DNA of 64,000 nucleotides from Sva-07 sp963829585 (GTDB lineage Bacteria > Actinomycetota > Acidimicrobiia > Acidimicrobiales > Ilumatobacteraceae): the NCBI GenBank assembly GCA_963829585.1, contig CAWHJD010000021.1, positions 248,001 through 312,000 of the forward strand, given 5' to 3'. A program made the translations under genes and the position numbers. Shown here piece after piece: positions 47,010 through 55,077 of this stretch (position 1 is its first letter; every line of letters begins with the position of its first letter). Below the pieces are notes generated by a model that made no database searches, was not told where the DNA came from, and saw only the letters and a program-made list of their open reading frames with translations.

Positions 47010-48566
47010 ATGGGGGATCTGCTCACCGCGTATGCCGCGACTCAGCCGGACAAGACCGCACTCATCGACGACCGCACGGGTGGTGATGTCCGCACGCTGA
47101 CCTACGCCGAGTTGGAGGCGCGGGCCAACCAGCTGGTGTGGGCGCTCGTCGACCTCGGGGTGCGACCGGGCGACAAGATCGTGTGGTGCGGTCAGAACTC
47201 GACGGGCATCGTCGAGATGATGAACGCCGCCCGCAAGATCGGAGCGACCGCGGTGCCGCTCAACTACCGGCTCTCCGACGAGGAGGCGGCGTACGTGGTC
47301 GACCACTGCGACGCGACCACGGTGTACGTCGACGCCGAGTACGCGTCGACGTTCGAGCGGATCCGCGCGGAGATCCCGAAGGTGACCAACGTCGTGGTGT
47401 TCGACGGCGAGGCGCCCGACGGCATGCTGGCGATCGATCCGCTGGTCGCCGCCGCATCGACCGACGTGTGGGAACGTCCGGAGATCGACGAGGGCGGCGC
47501 CACGATGATCTACACGTCGGGCACCACCGGCAAGCCGAAGGGGGCGTTCCGTCGGAACCCGGCTGACCCCCGGCAAGGGGCGGCGCTGCTCGCGCACATC
47601 GGGTACCGCCCGGACGACATCTACCTGACGACCGGTCCGCTCTATCACTCGGGACCCGGCGGGTTCATGTCGAGTGCGATCGCGATGGGCCACACGGTGG
47701 TGCTGCAGCGCAAGTTCGACCCGCAGGACTGGCTGCGCCTGCTCGAGACCTATCGGGCGACGTCGACGTTCTCCGCGCCGACGCCGATCCGGATGATCTG
47801 CAACCTGCCGGAGGAGATCAGGGCGAAGTACGACCGGTCGTCGATGCGGGTCATGATCGCCAACGCGGCGCCGTGGAGCTTCGCGCTCAAGCAGCAGTAC
47901 CTCGCCGACTTCCCCGCGGAGTCGCTGTTCGAGATCTACGGCTCGACCGAGCTCGGCGTGAACACGGTGCTGCGGCCCGAGGACCAGCTGCGCAAGCCGG
48001 GGTCGTGCGGCAAGGAGGCGCCGATGGTCGAGATCCGCCTGTACGACGAGCTCGGCAACATCGTCGAGGGGACGGGGCCCGACGCGACCGGCGAGGTGTA
48101 CGTGCGGTCGGCGGCCGTGTTCGCCGACTACTACAAGCAGCACGACAAGTTCGAGGAGGACCACCGAGACGGGTTCCAGACGGTCGGCGACATCGCGTAC
48201 CGCGACGACGAGGGGTTCATCTACATCTGCGACCGCAAGAAGGACATGATCATCTCCGGCGGGATGAACATCTATCCCGCCGAGATCGAGGCGGCGCTGG
48301 AAGCGCACCCCGACATCTACGAGGCCGCCGTGTTCGGGATCCCGAGCGACGACTGGGGTGAGCTGGTGCACGCCGTCGTGGTCAAGCGCGAAGGGTCCGA
48401 CCTCGACGAGGACGGGGTGAAGGAGTTCGCCCGCGAGCACCTCGCCAGCTACAAGATCCCGCGCTCGATCTCGTGGCTCGACGAGCTGCCGAAGACGGGG
48501 TCGGGCAAGATCCTCAAACGCGAGCTGCGCCAGCCCTACTGGGCCGGCCGCACCTCCAACGTCTGA
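47010..48566 (+). CDS. Acyl-CoA synthetase (fatty-acid-CoA ligase family)
   Basis: A 518-residue adenylate-forming enzyme. ATP P-loop: MIYTSGTTGKPKGAF (about 165-180). Second motif: EIYGSTELGVNTVLRPEDQ. Hinge: GDIAYRDDEGFIYICDRKKDMIISGGMNIYPAEIEAAL. Catalytic lysine: LPKTGSGKILKRELR near the end. It activates a carboxylic acid, probably a fatty acid or steroid/aromatic side chain, as the CoA ester; the exact acid is not clear. The long in-frame extension toward 46650 overlaps the Rid gene and is Arg-rich, so ATG 47010 is used. Confidence 0.93.
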   Translation: MGDLLTAYAATQPDKTALIDDRTGGDVRTLTYAELEARANQLVWALVDLGVRPGDKIVWCGQNSTGIVEMMNAARKIGATAVPLNYRLSDEEAAYVVDHCDATTVYVDAEYASTFERIRAEIPKVTNVVVFDGEAPDGMLAIDPLVAAASTDVWERPEIDEGGATMIYTSGTTGKPKGAFRRNPADPRQGAALLAHIGYRPDDIYLTTGPLYHSGPGGFMSSAIAMGHTVVLQRKFDPQDWLRLLETYRATSTFSAPTPIRMICNLPEEIRAKYDRSSMRVMIANAAPWSFALKQQYLADFPAESLFEIYGSTELGVNTVLRPEDQLRKPGSCGKEAPMVEIRLYDELGNIVEGTGPDATGEVYVRSAAVFADYYKQHDKFEEDHRDGFQTVGDIAYRDDEGFIYICDRKKDMIISGGMNIYPAEIEAALEAHPDIYEAAVFGIPSDDWGELVHAVVVKREGSDLDEDGVKEFAREHLASYKIPRSISWLDELPKTGSGKILKRELRQPYWAGRTSNV

Positions 48567-48593
48567 CGAGTTGCCCGTGGTGGTCACCCCGAC

Positions 48594-49493
48594 ATGATCC
48601 AGCTCCCGGAGGTGGTGCGGAATCGGGCGCTGGCGGCCGGGGAGGAACGCTGGATCGAGGATCTGCCCGATCTCGTCGCCTCGCTCGCTCGGGACTGGGA
48701 GATCGAGCTCGGCGCGCAGTTCGACGAGGGCACCGAGGCGCTGGTGACCGAGGCGGTGATGGCCGATGGGACCCCCGCGATCCTGAAGGTGCTGGTCCCA
48801 CGATCGGCGGGGGTGGCGGACCACGAGGCGACGGTGCTGCGCTTCGCCGCCGGTGTCGGCTGCCCACTGCTCTACCGCGACGACCCCGACCGAAGTGCGC
48901 TGCTGATGGAGCGGCTGGGTCCGTCGCTGTTCCGGCTCGGTCTGCCGTACGAGCAGCGCCTGCCGATCCTGTGCGATGCGGCCTCGACGATCTGGCGCCC
49001 GGCGAGCGACAGTGGACTGCCGACCGGCGCCGAGAAGGCCGCCTGGCTGATCGACTTCATCGCCGAGACGTGGAACGAACTCGACGAGCCCTGCCGTGAA
49101 CGCACGATCGAGCACGCCCTGGCCTGCGCACAGCGTCGCCTCGACGCCCACGACGACGAGCGGGCGGTGCTCGTGCACGGCGACGTACAGCAGTGGAACG
49201 CGCTCCGGGCCGGCGACGGCTTCAAGCTGGTCGACCCCGACGGCCTGCTCGCCGAACCCGAGTACGACCTCGGCGTGATCCTGCGCGAAGACCCCGACGA
49301 ACCACTCGCCGCTGATCCCGAGGCGACCTCACGTTGGATGGCCCAACGATGCGGTCTCGATGCCACGGCGATCTTCGAATGGGGTGTCGTCGAGCGTGTG
49401 TCGACCGGGCTGTCGGCCACGAAGATCGATCTCCAGCCGGTCGGCCGTCAGATGCTCACCCTCGCCGATCGTCTGGCGGCTCATCGCAGGTGA
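48594..49493 (+). CDS. APH family kinase (StrB/hydroxyurea-resistance type)
   Basis: A 299-residue aminoglycoside/hydroxyurea phosphotransferase-like protein. The catalytic loop VLVHGDVQQWNAL (His 195, Asp 197) and the metal-binding VDPDGLLAEPEYDLGVIL (DPDG as in DFG) are intact. The N-lobe has a lysine in TPAILKVLVPRSAG for ATP binding. Such kinases may modify streptomycin-like drugs or house metabolites; many chromosomal copies have no known drug role. It starts 28 bases after the acyl-CoA ligase. Confidence 0.85.
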   Translation: MIQLPEVVRNRALAAGEERWIEDLPDLVASLARDWEIELGAQFDEGTEALVTEAVMADGTPAILKVLVPRSAGVADHEATVLRFAAGVGCPLLYRDDPDRSALLMERLGPSLFRLGLPYEQRLPILCDAASTIWRPASDSGLPTGAEKAAWLIDFIAETWNELDEPCRERTIEHALACAQRRLDAHDDERAVLVHGDVQQWNALRAGDGFKLVDPDGLLAEPEYDLGVILREDPDEPLAADPEATSRWMAQRCGLDATAIFEWGVVERVSTGLSATKIDLQPVGRQMLTLADRLAAHRR

Positions 49494-49531
49494 CCCTGTT
49501 CTCGCGACGGAACGACGGGGCGTTCGGATGG

Positions 49532-49936
49532 TCATTGAAGGCAGAACTCGTTGCCCTCGGGGTCGAGCATCGTGATCCAGTGGCCTTCCGGCTCGTCGAA
49601 CTCGGCGACGTAGGTGGCACCGAGCGCGACGAGTTCGGCGGCGCGGGCGTGCAGTTCGCTCGGCTCGACATGGACGTCGAGGTGCATCCGATTCTTGGCG
49701 GTCTTGGCCTCCGGCACCTTGAGGAAGAACACCCGGGGGCCGATGCCGTCCGGGTCGACGATCGCGAACGCCCGATCGGGATCGGACTGGTCGATCCCGA
49801 ATGCGGTGAGCGCGTCTTCCCAGGTGTCGAAGCCCGGCGGAGGTGGCTGTTCGACGTAGCCGAGCACCTCGCACCAGAATTCCGCCAGCGCCCGAGGTCG
49901 TGCGGCGTCGAACGTGATCTGGATCTGCCGTGCCAT
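49532..49936 (-). CDS. VOC superfamily (glyoxalase-like) protein
   Basis: A 134-residue single-domain protein of the vicinal-oxygen-chelate fold. Two beta-alpha-beta-beta-beta repeats are visible: QITFDAARPRALAEFWCEVLGY at the N-terminus and MHLDVHVEPSELHARAAELVALGATYV in the middle, ending in WITMLDPEGNEFCLQ with the usual DPEGNEFCL. The His in MHLDV and the final Glu are probable metal-site residues. Its substrate is unknown. It is the only minus-strand gene in this stretch and lies between aph and the deazaflavin reductase. Confidence 0.88.
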   Translation of the reverse strand: MARQIQITFDAARPRALAEFWCEVLGYVEQPPPPGFDTWEDALTAFGIDQSDPDRAFAIVDPDGIGPRVFFLKVPEAKTAKNRMHLDVHVEPSELHARAAELVALGATYVAEFDEPEGHWITMLDPEGNEFCLQ

Positions 49937-50011
49937 GCCGACATCTTGACACCGCGCAAGGATCGAACGCCACGGACCCGTGCGTCGGCACGACGCAATA
50001 GCATCGCTGTC

Positions 50012-50422
50012 ATGGCCCTCGCGAACTCGGTCGTCGAGAAGATCCTCACGTCACCGGCGCACCGGATCCTGTCGGGGTCGACGGTGCTGATCCGCTACCA
50101 CGGCCGGCGCTCCGGCAAGGAGTACACCACCCCGGTGCAGTACGCCGATGCCGCCGTCGGCCTCGTCGTGCTGGTCGGCAAGCCGGAGACGAAGACGTGG
50201 TGGCGCAACTTCACCGAGATGGGCCAGATGAAGGTGCTCCTGAAGGGAACATGGGTGCCGATGACGGCGCATGCCCTGCGCGGCGCCGACGAGCCGGATG
50301 CGGTCGAACCGCTGCTGCGGTCGTACGCCATCCGGTTCCCCAAGGTCGCGAAGTCGCTCGACGGCAACACGCTCGACGAGCGAGTCCGCGACGCCGTCGT
50401 CGTCTGGCTCCGCCCCGCCTGA
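50012..50422 (+). CDS. Ddn-like deazaflavin (F420)-dependent nitroreductase family protein
   Basis: A 136-residue split-barrel protein of the DUF385/Ddn family. Recognisable parts are LIRYHGRRSGKEYTTPVQY (the usual TxGRKSGxxRxTP phosphate-binding motif), LVVLVGKPETKTWWRNF and MKVLLKGTWVPMTA. Such proteins reduce quinones or nitro compounds with F420H2, or bind heme or flavin. The family is common in actinobacteria that make F420. ATG 50012 lies seven bases after TAGCAT, consistent with a leaderless mRNA; the long frame extending to 49334 overlaps the VOC gene. Confidence 0.87.
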   Translation: MALANSVVEKILTSPAHRILSGSTVLIRYHGRRSGKEYTTPVQYADAAVGLVVLVGKPETKTWWRNFTEMGQMKVLLKGTWVPMTAHALRGADEPDAVEPLLRSYAIRFPKVAKSLDGNTLDERVRDAVVVWLRPA

Positions 50423-50473
50423 CGTCCGCCACGCCGCTCTCACCGATTCGGACGACAGCATTCTTCCAAGTGT

Positions 50474-50497
50474 GTGAGACCCCCTTGTCATGATGTG
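50474..50497 (+). promoter_or_regulatory. Conserved upstream element of DUF222 genes, copy 2
   Basis: GTGAGACCCCC, a short spacer and CATGATGTG repeat the block found at 5494-5518. CATGAT lies exactly six bases before the ATG at 50501, which makes it the -10 box of a leaderless transcript. The upstream C-rich part may be the -35 region or a regulator site. Confidence 0.55.
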
Positions 50498-50500
50498 GGT

Positions 50501-51727
50501 ATGTCGTTGCGGGCACTCGTGGAGCGGTTGGAGCAGCTGGACCCGGCGCGCCTCGACGCGGGCGGGGTCGCGGCCGGGTTCCGTGAACTCGAACGACTCA
50601 AGGGATTCGTCGCTGAGACCGAACACGCCCTGGCGCGCCGCGCCAACGTGCTCGCTGCGGTCGGTTCGGGGGCACCGGCGGGTGATCTGATCGAACGCGC
50701 CGGGCACTGCTCGCCCCGCGAAGCCCAACGAACCTCTCGCCGCGCCGAGGTCCTGGGATCGTTGCCGTCGATGTCGGCACAACTCGGCAAGGGCCGCATC
50801 GGTGCCGAACACGCCGACGCCGTCGCCGCAGTCGCCGGTCGCCTCGACGACACCGACCGCACGACACTGCTGTCGTTGGATGACGACCTCGCCCGGACCG
50901 CGGCAGCGTCCACACCAGCCCAGTTCCGCCGGTTCATGGGGCGCCTCGCCGACCAACTCGCCGCGGACCGAGGTGTGGAACGAGCAGTGCGGCAACGCAC
51001 CGCGATGACCCTGTCCAAAGGGATCAACGACGACACCGGCATGTACTGGCTACGCGGCGAGTTCGACCCCGAAACCGGTGCCCGCCTGTTTCGAGCTGTC
51101 GACGCCGAGGTCGCGGCGCTCGCCAAACAGCAGACACCCGACGACCCCGCGGACCGTCAACAGCTCGCCGCCCGTGCTCTCGTCATGCTGGCGACGTCCA
51201 CCAACCGGTCGAAACGGCCAGGGCGAGTCGAACTGCTCGCGCTCGTCGATCTCGACACCCTCAGCACGGGCCTGCGGGAGGCGTCCGTGTGCGAACTCCA
51301 CGACGGTACCGAGGTCTCCGTGGCGACCATGCGACGACTCGCCTGTGAGGCCCACATCATCCCCGTCGTGCTCAACGGCGACGGCGTGCCGCTGGACGTC
51401 GGCCGCGGTCGACGACTTGCCACGGACGACCAGCGGCGGGCGTTGCGCACCATGTACCGCACCTGCGGAGTCGGCCACTGCGATGTGCCGTTCGATCGCT
51501 GCGAGATCCACCACCTCGACGAATGGGATGCCCACCACGGCGAAACGAACCTCGACCGGCTCATTCCTGCCTGCAGCCGCCACCATCACCTCGCCCACGA
51601 AGGCGGCTGGCACCTCGAACTGGACCCGACAACGCGGGAACTGACGGTCACTCTCCCCGACGGCACCACCCACCGACGAAGTCGACCCCGCCCCGAGACG
51701 GCACCGACCGTCGCACCCGCAGCCTGA
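50501..51727 (+). CDS. DUF222 / 13E12-repeat protein with HNH endonuclease domain
   Basis: A 408-residue intact member of the family. DUF222 covers about residues 1-290 (helical, with AERAGHCSPREAQRTSRRAEVL-type sequence and GMYWLRGEFDPETGARL). The block MRRLACEAHIIPVVLNGDGVPLDVGRGRRLA leads to an HNH motif at about 320-375: CGVGHCDVPFDRCEIHHLDEWDAHHGETNLDRLIPACSRHHHLAHE, with two zinc-type Cys pairs and the catalytic His. It is predicted to cut DNA, but the family's role is unknown. The frame also has a GTG at 50474 inside the promoter block; ATG 50501 is preferred. A truncated relative lies at 5565-6578. Confidence 0.9.
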   Translation: MSLRALVERLEQLDPARLDAGGVAAGFRELERLKGFVAETEHALARRANVLAAVGSGAPAGDLIERAGHCSPREAQRTSRRAEVLGSLPSMSAQLGKGRIGAEHADAVAAVAGRLDDTDRTTLLSLDDDLARTAAASTPAQFRRFMGRLADQLAADRGVERAVRQRTAMTLSKGINDDTGMYWLRGEFDPETGARLFRAVDAEVAALAKQQTPDDPADRQQLAARALVMLATSTNRSKRPGRVELLALVDLDTLSTGLREASVCELHDGTEVSVATMRRLACEAHIIPVVLNGDGVPLDVGRGRRLATDDQRRALRTMYRTCGVGHCDVPFDRCEIHHLDEWDAHHGETNLDRLIPACSRHHHLAHEGGWHLELDPTTRELTVTLPDGTTHRRSRPRPETAPTVAPAA

Positions 51728-51779
51728 CCCCACACGCCCCATGAGCGCCGACCGGCCGGCGTCGGAGTAGAACAGGCGA

Positions 51780-52178
51780 ATGAACGGTCCCGACGACGCG
51801 ATCGGTGCGCACCTGGCAACGCTTCCGCAGCCCCAACGAGACACGTTGGCTGCACTGCGGGCAACGCTGCGCGACCTGCTTCCCGATGCCGAGGAGTGCC
51901 TCAGCTACAACATGCCGTGCTTCAAGGTGGACGGGGTGGCGGTAGCGGGCTTCGACGGCTTCAAACGGCACTGCTCGTACTTCCCGCACAGCGGCAACGT
52001 CGTCGGACAGGTCAGTGGGATCCCAGCCTGGTGCACCGTGGCTTCGAAGGGCACCTTGCAGTTCCCCGTCGATCGGCCACTGCCGAAGACGTTGGTGCGC
52101 AAGCTGGTCCGGGCCCGCCTCGACGAGATCGGTCGGTCCTCCCCGACCCGACCCGACCCGACCCGAAGGTCGGGCTGA
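51780..52178 (+). CDS. DUF1801 family (YdhG-like) protein
   Basis: A 132-residue protein resembling the DUF1801 domain found in YdhG/Fra-like iron chaperones. It has LRDLLPDAEECLSYNMPCFKVDGVAVAGFDGFKRHCSYFPHSG (the ...SYxMPxF...G fold core) and ends with KGTLQFPVDRPLPKTLVRKLVRARLDEI. The real function in bacteria is not settled. The last residues are encoded by four GACCC units and a hairpin, so the C-terminus may vary between strains. ATG 51780 follows TAGAAC by six bases. Confidence 0.85.
   Translation: MNGPDDAIGAHLATLPQPQRDTLAALRATLRDLLPDAEECLSYNMPCFKVDGVAVAGFDGFKRHCSYFPHSGNVVGQVSGIPAWCTVASKGTLQFPVDRPLPKTLVRKLVRARLDEIGRSSPTRPDPTRRSG
52145..52164 (+). repeat. (GACCC)x4 microsatellite in the 3' end of the DUF1801 gene
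   Basis: Four exact five-base units inside the last codons of the DUF1801 gene (encoding part of the TRPDPTRRSG tail). A gain or loss of one unit would shift the frame of the last eight residues only. Confidence 0.8.
52157..52174 (+). terminator. Possible bidirectional terminator hairpin
   Basis: CCCGACC-CGAA-GGTCGGG is a perfect seven-pair stem with a four-base loop at the end of the DUF1801 gene and eight bases before the stop of the converging ybaK gene. It has no T-run. Confidence 0.5.
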
Positions 52179-52181
52179 CGC

Positions 52182-52682
52182 TCAGGCGACGTCGCCCGCG
52201 AGCTCGACGGCCAGGTCCGCGACGAACTCGTAGCCGTCGACGCCGACGAGTTGCGCCGGGTCGAGGCTGATCTTCGCCGAGCGCGAACCCGCGCCGACGA
52301 TGATCCGGGCGCAGTCGAGGATCCGGCTGTCGAGCCACACCGGCACGTGCTGCGGCAGGCCGAAGATCGTGACCCCACCGATCTCCTGGCCGGTCAACTC
52401 CCGCGTGAGATCGGCCGGGGCGAAGCTGAGCTTGCGGACCCCGAGCTTGCGCCGCACGGTGCCGTTGACGTCGAGCCGGGTGTGAGCGAGCACGACACAC
52501 ACGGCATGGTGACCCTCCGGCTTCTTCGATGCGACCAGGATGGCGTTGGCCGACTCCTCGAGTGGCACGCCGTAGGCCTCGCAGAACTGTGCGGTGTCGG
52601 CGAGATCAGGATCGCAGTCCATCACCTCGTAGGCGAGGCCCAACCGGTCGAGATCGGCGATCACGTTCGGGTGAGCGGTCAC
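52182..52682 (-). CDS. ybaK: YbaK/EbsC family aminoacyl-tRNA deacylase
   Basis: A 166-residue trans-editing domain protein. Landmarks are ANAILVASKKPEGHHAVCVVLAHTRLDVNGTVRRKLGVRKLSFAPADLTRELTGQEIGGVTIFGLPQHVPVWLDSRIL, with the conserved lysine and the GxxSP/GG-type loop (GQEIGGVTIFGLP), typical of the YbaK/ProX superfamily. It probably clears mischarged tRNA; which one is unclear. The GTG at 52682 overlaps the PAP2 stop by four bases (GTGA), setting the start; upstream frame is PAP2 read in another phase. Confidence 0.9.
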   Translation of the reverse strand: MTAHPNVIADLDRLGLAYEVMDCDPDLADTAQFCEAYGVPLEESANAILVASKKPEGHHAVCVVLAHTRLDVNGTVRRKLGVRKLSFAPADLTRELTGQEIGGVTIFGLPQHVPVWLDSRILDCARIIVGAGSRSAKISLDPAQLVGVDGYEFVADLAVELAGDVA

Positions 52683-53542
52683 ACGACCTCCGACTCGGCA
52701 GCCTCGACGACGGCGACGTCGGTCGTCACCGCGAGCGGTTCGTCGCGCATCGCGCGCACCCACCGGCGCCCGAGCGTGTCGAGCTGCAGGGCGACCCACA
52801 GCAGCGCCAACGCGACGATGCCGTCGAGCCACCAGTGATGCCCGGTCGCCGAGACGACGAGCGTCGTGGTCACCAGATGCACCATGCCGATCCACCGCCA
52901 CTTGCTGGTGCTCGCCGACAACGCGCCGAACGCGACGACCGCTGCCCACGCGACGTGGAGCGACGGCATCGCCGCGAACTGCGACGACACACCCGTGCCG
53001 GCCTCGCCGTAGACCGACATGTTGTAGATCTCCGAGACGTCGACGAATCCCAGATCGGGCAGGTACCGCGGCGGGGCCACCTTGACGAAGCGGATGAACA
53101 GGCAGAACGCCGTGACGATCGCCAATGCGTTGCGCCAGTGCGGGTACACGTCGCGATGGCGCGCATACAGCCAGACGAGGAAGATGACGATTCCCGGCAC
53201 GTGTGCGGTGGCATAGAACGCTGCGGAGAACCGGGCGAGCCACTCGTGGTCGAGCACGAAGTGCTGCAGCGCCAGCTCGTCGGGCAGGCGCAGGAACTCC
53301 TGCACCCGCACGATGTCGCGGGCCCGCTCGATGGCGCCGTCCGCCTGGGTGAGCGGCAGGTTCTTGGCCATCCGCCAGATGGCGTACAGCGACGCGACGA
53401 AGGCGAACTCGAGGGCGGCCGGGCCCACGACCTGGCCGAAGCGGTCACCGAGGCGAGTCGGCCGCGACCTGCGCAACGCCAACGCGACGAGACCGGCGAT
53501 CGTCGCCGCAAGCAGCGCCTGGCTCCACGTCGGCCACTTCAT
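52679..53542 (-). CDS. PAP2-superfamily membrane protein (inositol phosphorylceramide synthase-like)
   Basis: A 287-residue protein with six predicted helices. The phosphatase signature is split in the usual way: KVAPPRYLP (about 154-162), AMPSLHVAWA with His 196, and GHHWWLDGI with His 236 and Asp 240. The order and the PSLHxxW form match the Aur1/Ipt1-like branch in actinobacteria, which acts on lipid phosphates or transfers phospho-groups between lipids, rather than classical PAP2. It would act at the outer side of the membrane. A GAGG lies four bases before ATG 53542. It follows nuoN of cluster 2 by 20 bases and is coupled to ybaK. Confidence 0.87.
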   Translation of the reverse strand: MKWPTWSQALLAATIAGLVALALRRSRPTRLGDRFGQVVGPAALEFAFVASLYAIWRMAKNLPLTQADGAIERARDIVRVQEFLRLPDELALQHFVLDHEWLARFSAAFYATAHVPGIVIFLVWLYARHRDVYPHWRNALAIVTAFCLFIRFVKVAPPRYLPDLGFVDVSEIYNMSVYGEAGTGVSSQFAAMPSLHVAWAAVVAFGALSASTSKWRWIGMVHLVTTTLVVSATGHHWWLDGIVALALLWVALQLDTLGRRWVRAMRDEPLAVTTDVAVVEAAESEVV

Positions 53543-53562
53543 GACGCCTCAAGCCTGCCACC

Positions 53563-55077
53563 TCAACGGGCGTATTGCGTCACCTGATCTGCCGCGTCGA
53601 TGAGCCAGCCGGGGAACACGCCGAGGGCAATCGTGAACGCCACCGTCAACGCCACCACGACACCCATCGAGAACGGGATGCGCACGGTGCTCTCGTCGGT
53701 CGACTCGCCGACCCACATCGACACCATGATCCGCAGATAGATGAACGCTGCGATCACGGCACACACCATGGCGATGACCGCAATGGCGTAACTCTCGACG
53801 TCGACAGCCGCCTGGATCACGCCGAACTTGGCGACGAACCCGCTCGTGAGCGGCACACCGGCCTGTGCCAGCAGGAGCACCGTGAACCCGAGCGCCAACG
53901 CCGGACGGCGCTTCGCGAGACCCTTGAACGAGTCGAGGCTGGTGTTGCCATCGTTGCTGCGCGACACGATGGTCACCACGGCGAACGACCCGATCACGAG
54001 CACGGAATACAGGATCAGGTACAGCACCACCGCGGGCACGCCCGGGCCGGGGTCAGGATCGCCGGCGCCGTGGCCGGCCGCCTCGACACCGACCAGGATG
54101 AATCCGGCGTGGCTGATCGACGAGTACGCCAGCATCCGCTTCACGTTGTCCTGTACGACCGCGAGGATCGAGCCGCCGAGGAGCGTCACGAGCGCCAGCA
54201 CCCAGATGATCGGGCGCCAGTCGTCCTTGTAGAACGGGAGCGCCACCACGAGCACGCGAATCATCGCGGCGAAGGCCGCGGCCTTGCCGACCGAGGCCAT
54301 GAACGACGTCACCGGGGTCGGCGCACCCTGGTACACGTCGGGCGCCCACACGTGGAACGGCACGGCCGCCACCTTGAAGGCGAGGCCGACGATCAACAGG
54401 GCGATGCCGGCGAGGACGAGCGTGTCGTCGCCGAACGGGTCGATCGACGTCTGCAGTGCGACGACCATCTCGCTGATGTTGGTCGAACCCGTACCGCCGT
54501 AGACCAGCGCGATGCCGTAGAGGAAGAACGCCGACGCGAACCCGCCGAGCACGAAGTACTTGATGCCGGCCTCGGCGCTCTCGGTGCTGCGCCGATTGCT
54601 GGCGGCGAGCACGTAGAGGGCGAGCGACAGCGTCTCGAGGCCGAGGAACAGCACGATGAGGTCGTTCGCCGACGCCATCACGATGCCGCCGATCGCTGCG
54701 ACGAGATAGAGCGCGTAGATCTCCGGACCGCGGTTCGGGGTGTCCTGCAGGTAGTCGTCGCTGAGGATGCTCACGAGCAGCGCACCGGCGCAGATCGTGA
54801 TGGTCATGAACATCGCCAGCTTGTCGAACGCGAGAGCACCGCCGACGAGCGTCATGGGTCCGTTGTCGGTGATGTCGTCCCAGAGGACCATCGCCATGAC
54901 GCCGGCCGCCCCGGCGGTGGTGGCCGAGACGATTGCGTACAGTCGCTTCGGCCATGGCGGCGTGAGAGCACCGACCAGCAGCAGGCCGAGTGCACCGCCG
55001 AGCAGGATCAGGAGCGGCGAGAGCGCGAACCACTGGATCTCGGGTCCGACGAAGATGTCGAGCTGAGCGAGCATCAT
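53563..55077 (-). CDS. nuoN: NADH-quinone oxidoreductase subunit N, second complex I set
   Basis: A 504-residue antiporter-like subunit with 14 helices. It shows LFLGLETLSLALYVLAASNRRSTESAEAGIKYFVLGGFASAFFLYG, LAFKVAAVPFHVWAPDVYQGAPTPVTSFMASVGKAAAFA with the channel lysine, and MLAYSSISHAGFILVG. It is closer to typical NuoN in its YVLAASNRRS segment than the first copy (AYMLAAWNKRN). ATG 55077 overlaps the nuoM stop by four bases. It ends the second nuo operon; a PAP2 gene follows. Confidence 0.96.
   Translation of the reverse strand: MMLAQLDIFVGPEIQWFALSPLLILLGGALGLLLVGALTPPWPKRLYAIVSATTAGAAGVMAMVLWDDITDNGPMTLVGGALAFDKLAMFMTITICAGALLVSILSDDYLQDTPNRGPEIYALYLVAAIGGIVMASANDLIVLFLGLETLSLALYVLAASNRRSTESAEAGIKYFVLGGFASAFFLYGIALVYGGTGSTNISEMVVALQTSIDPFGDDTLVLAGIALLIVGLAFKVAAVPFHVWAPDVYQGAPTPVTSFMASVGKAAAFAAMIRVLVVALPFYKDDWRPIIWVLALVTLLGGSILAVVQDNVKRMLAYSSISHAGFILVGVEAAGHGAGDPDPGPGVPAVVLYLILYSVLVIGSFAVVTIVSRSNDGNTSLDSFKGLAKRRPALALGFTVLLLAQAGVPLTSGFVAKFGVIQAAVDVESYAIAVIAMVCAVIAAFIYLRIMVSMWVGESTDESTVRIPFSMGVVVALTVAFTIALGVFPGWLIDAADQVTQYAR

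Noticed and set aside
43781..48566. Natural-product cluster (desaturase, acyl-CoA ligase, Rid)
   Set aside because: No synthase, carrier protein or thiotemplate gene is present, and each gene appears to have its own promoter; ordinary metabolism explains them.
52145..52164. GACCC repeats as a phase-variation switch
   Set aside because: They lie in the last codons of the DUF1801 gene, so unit changes would alter only a short tail.
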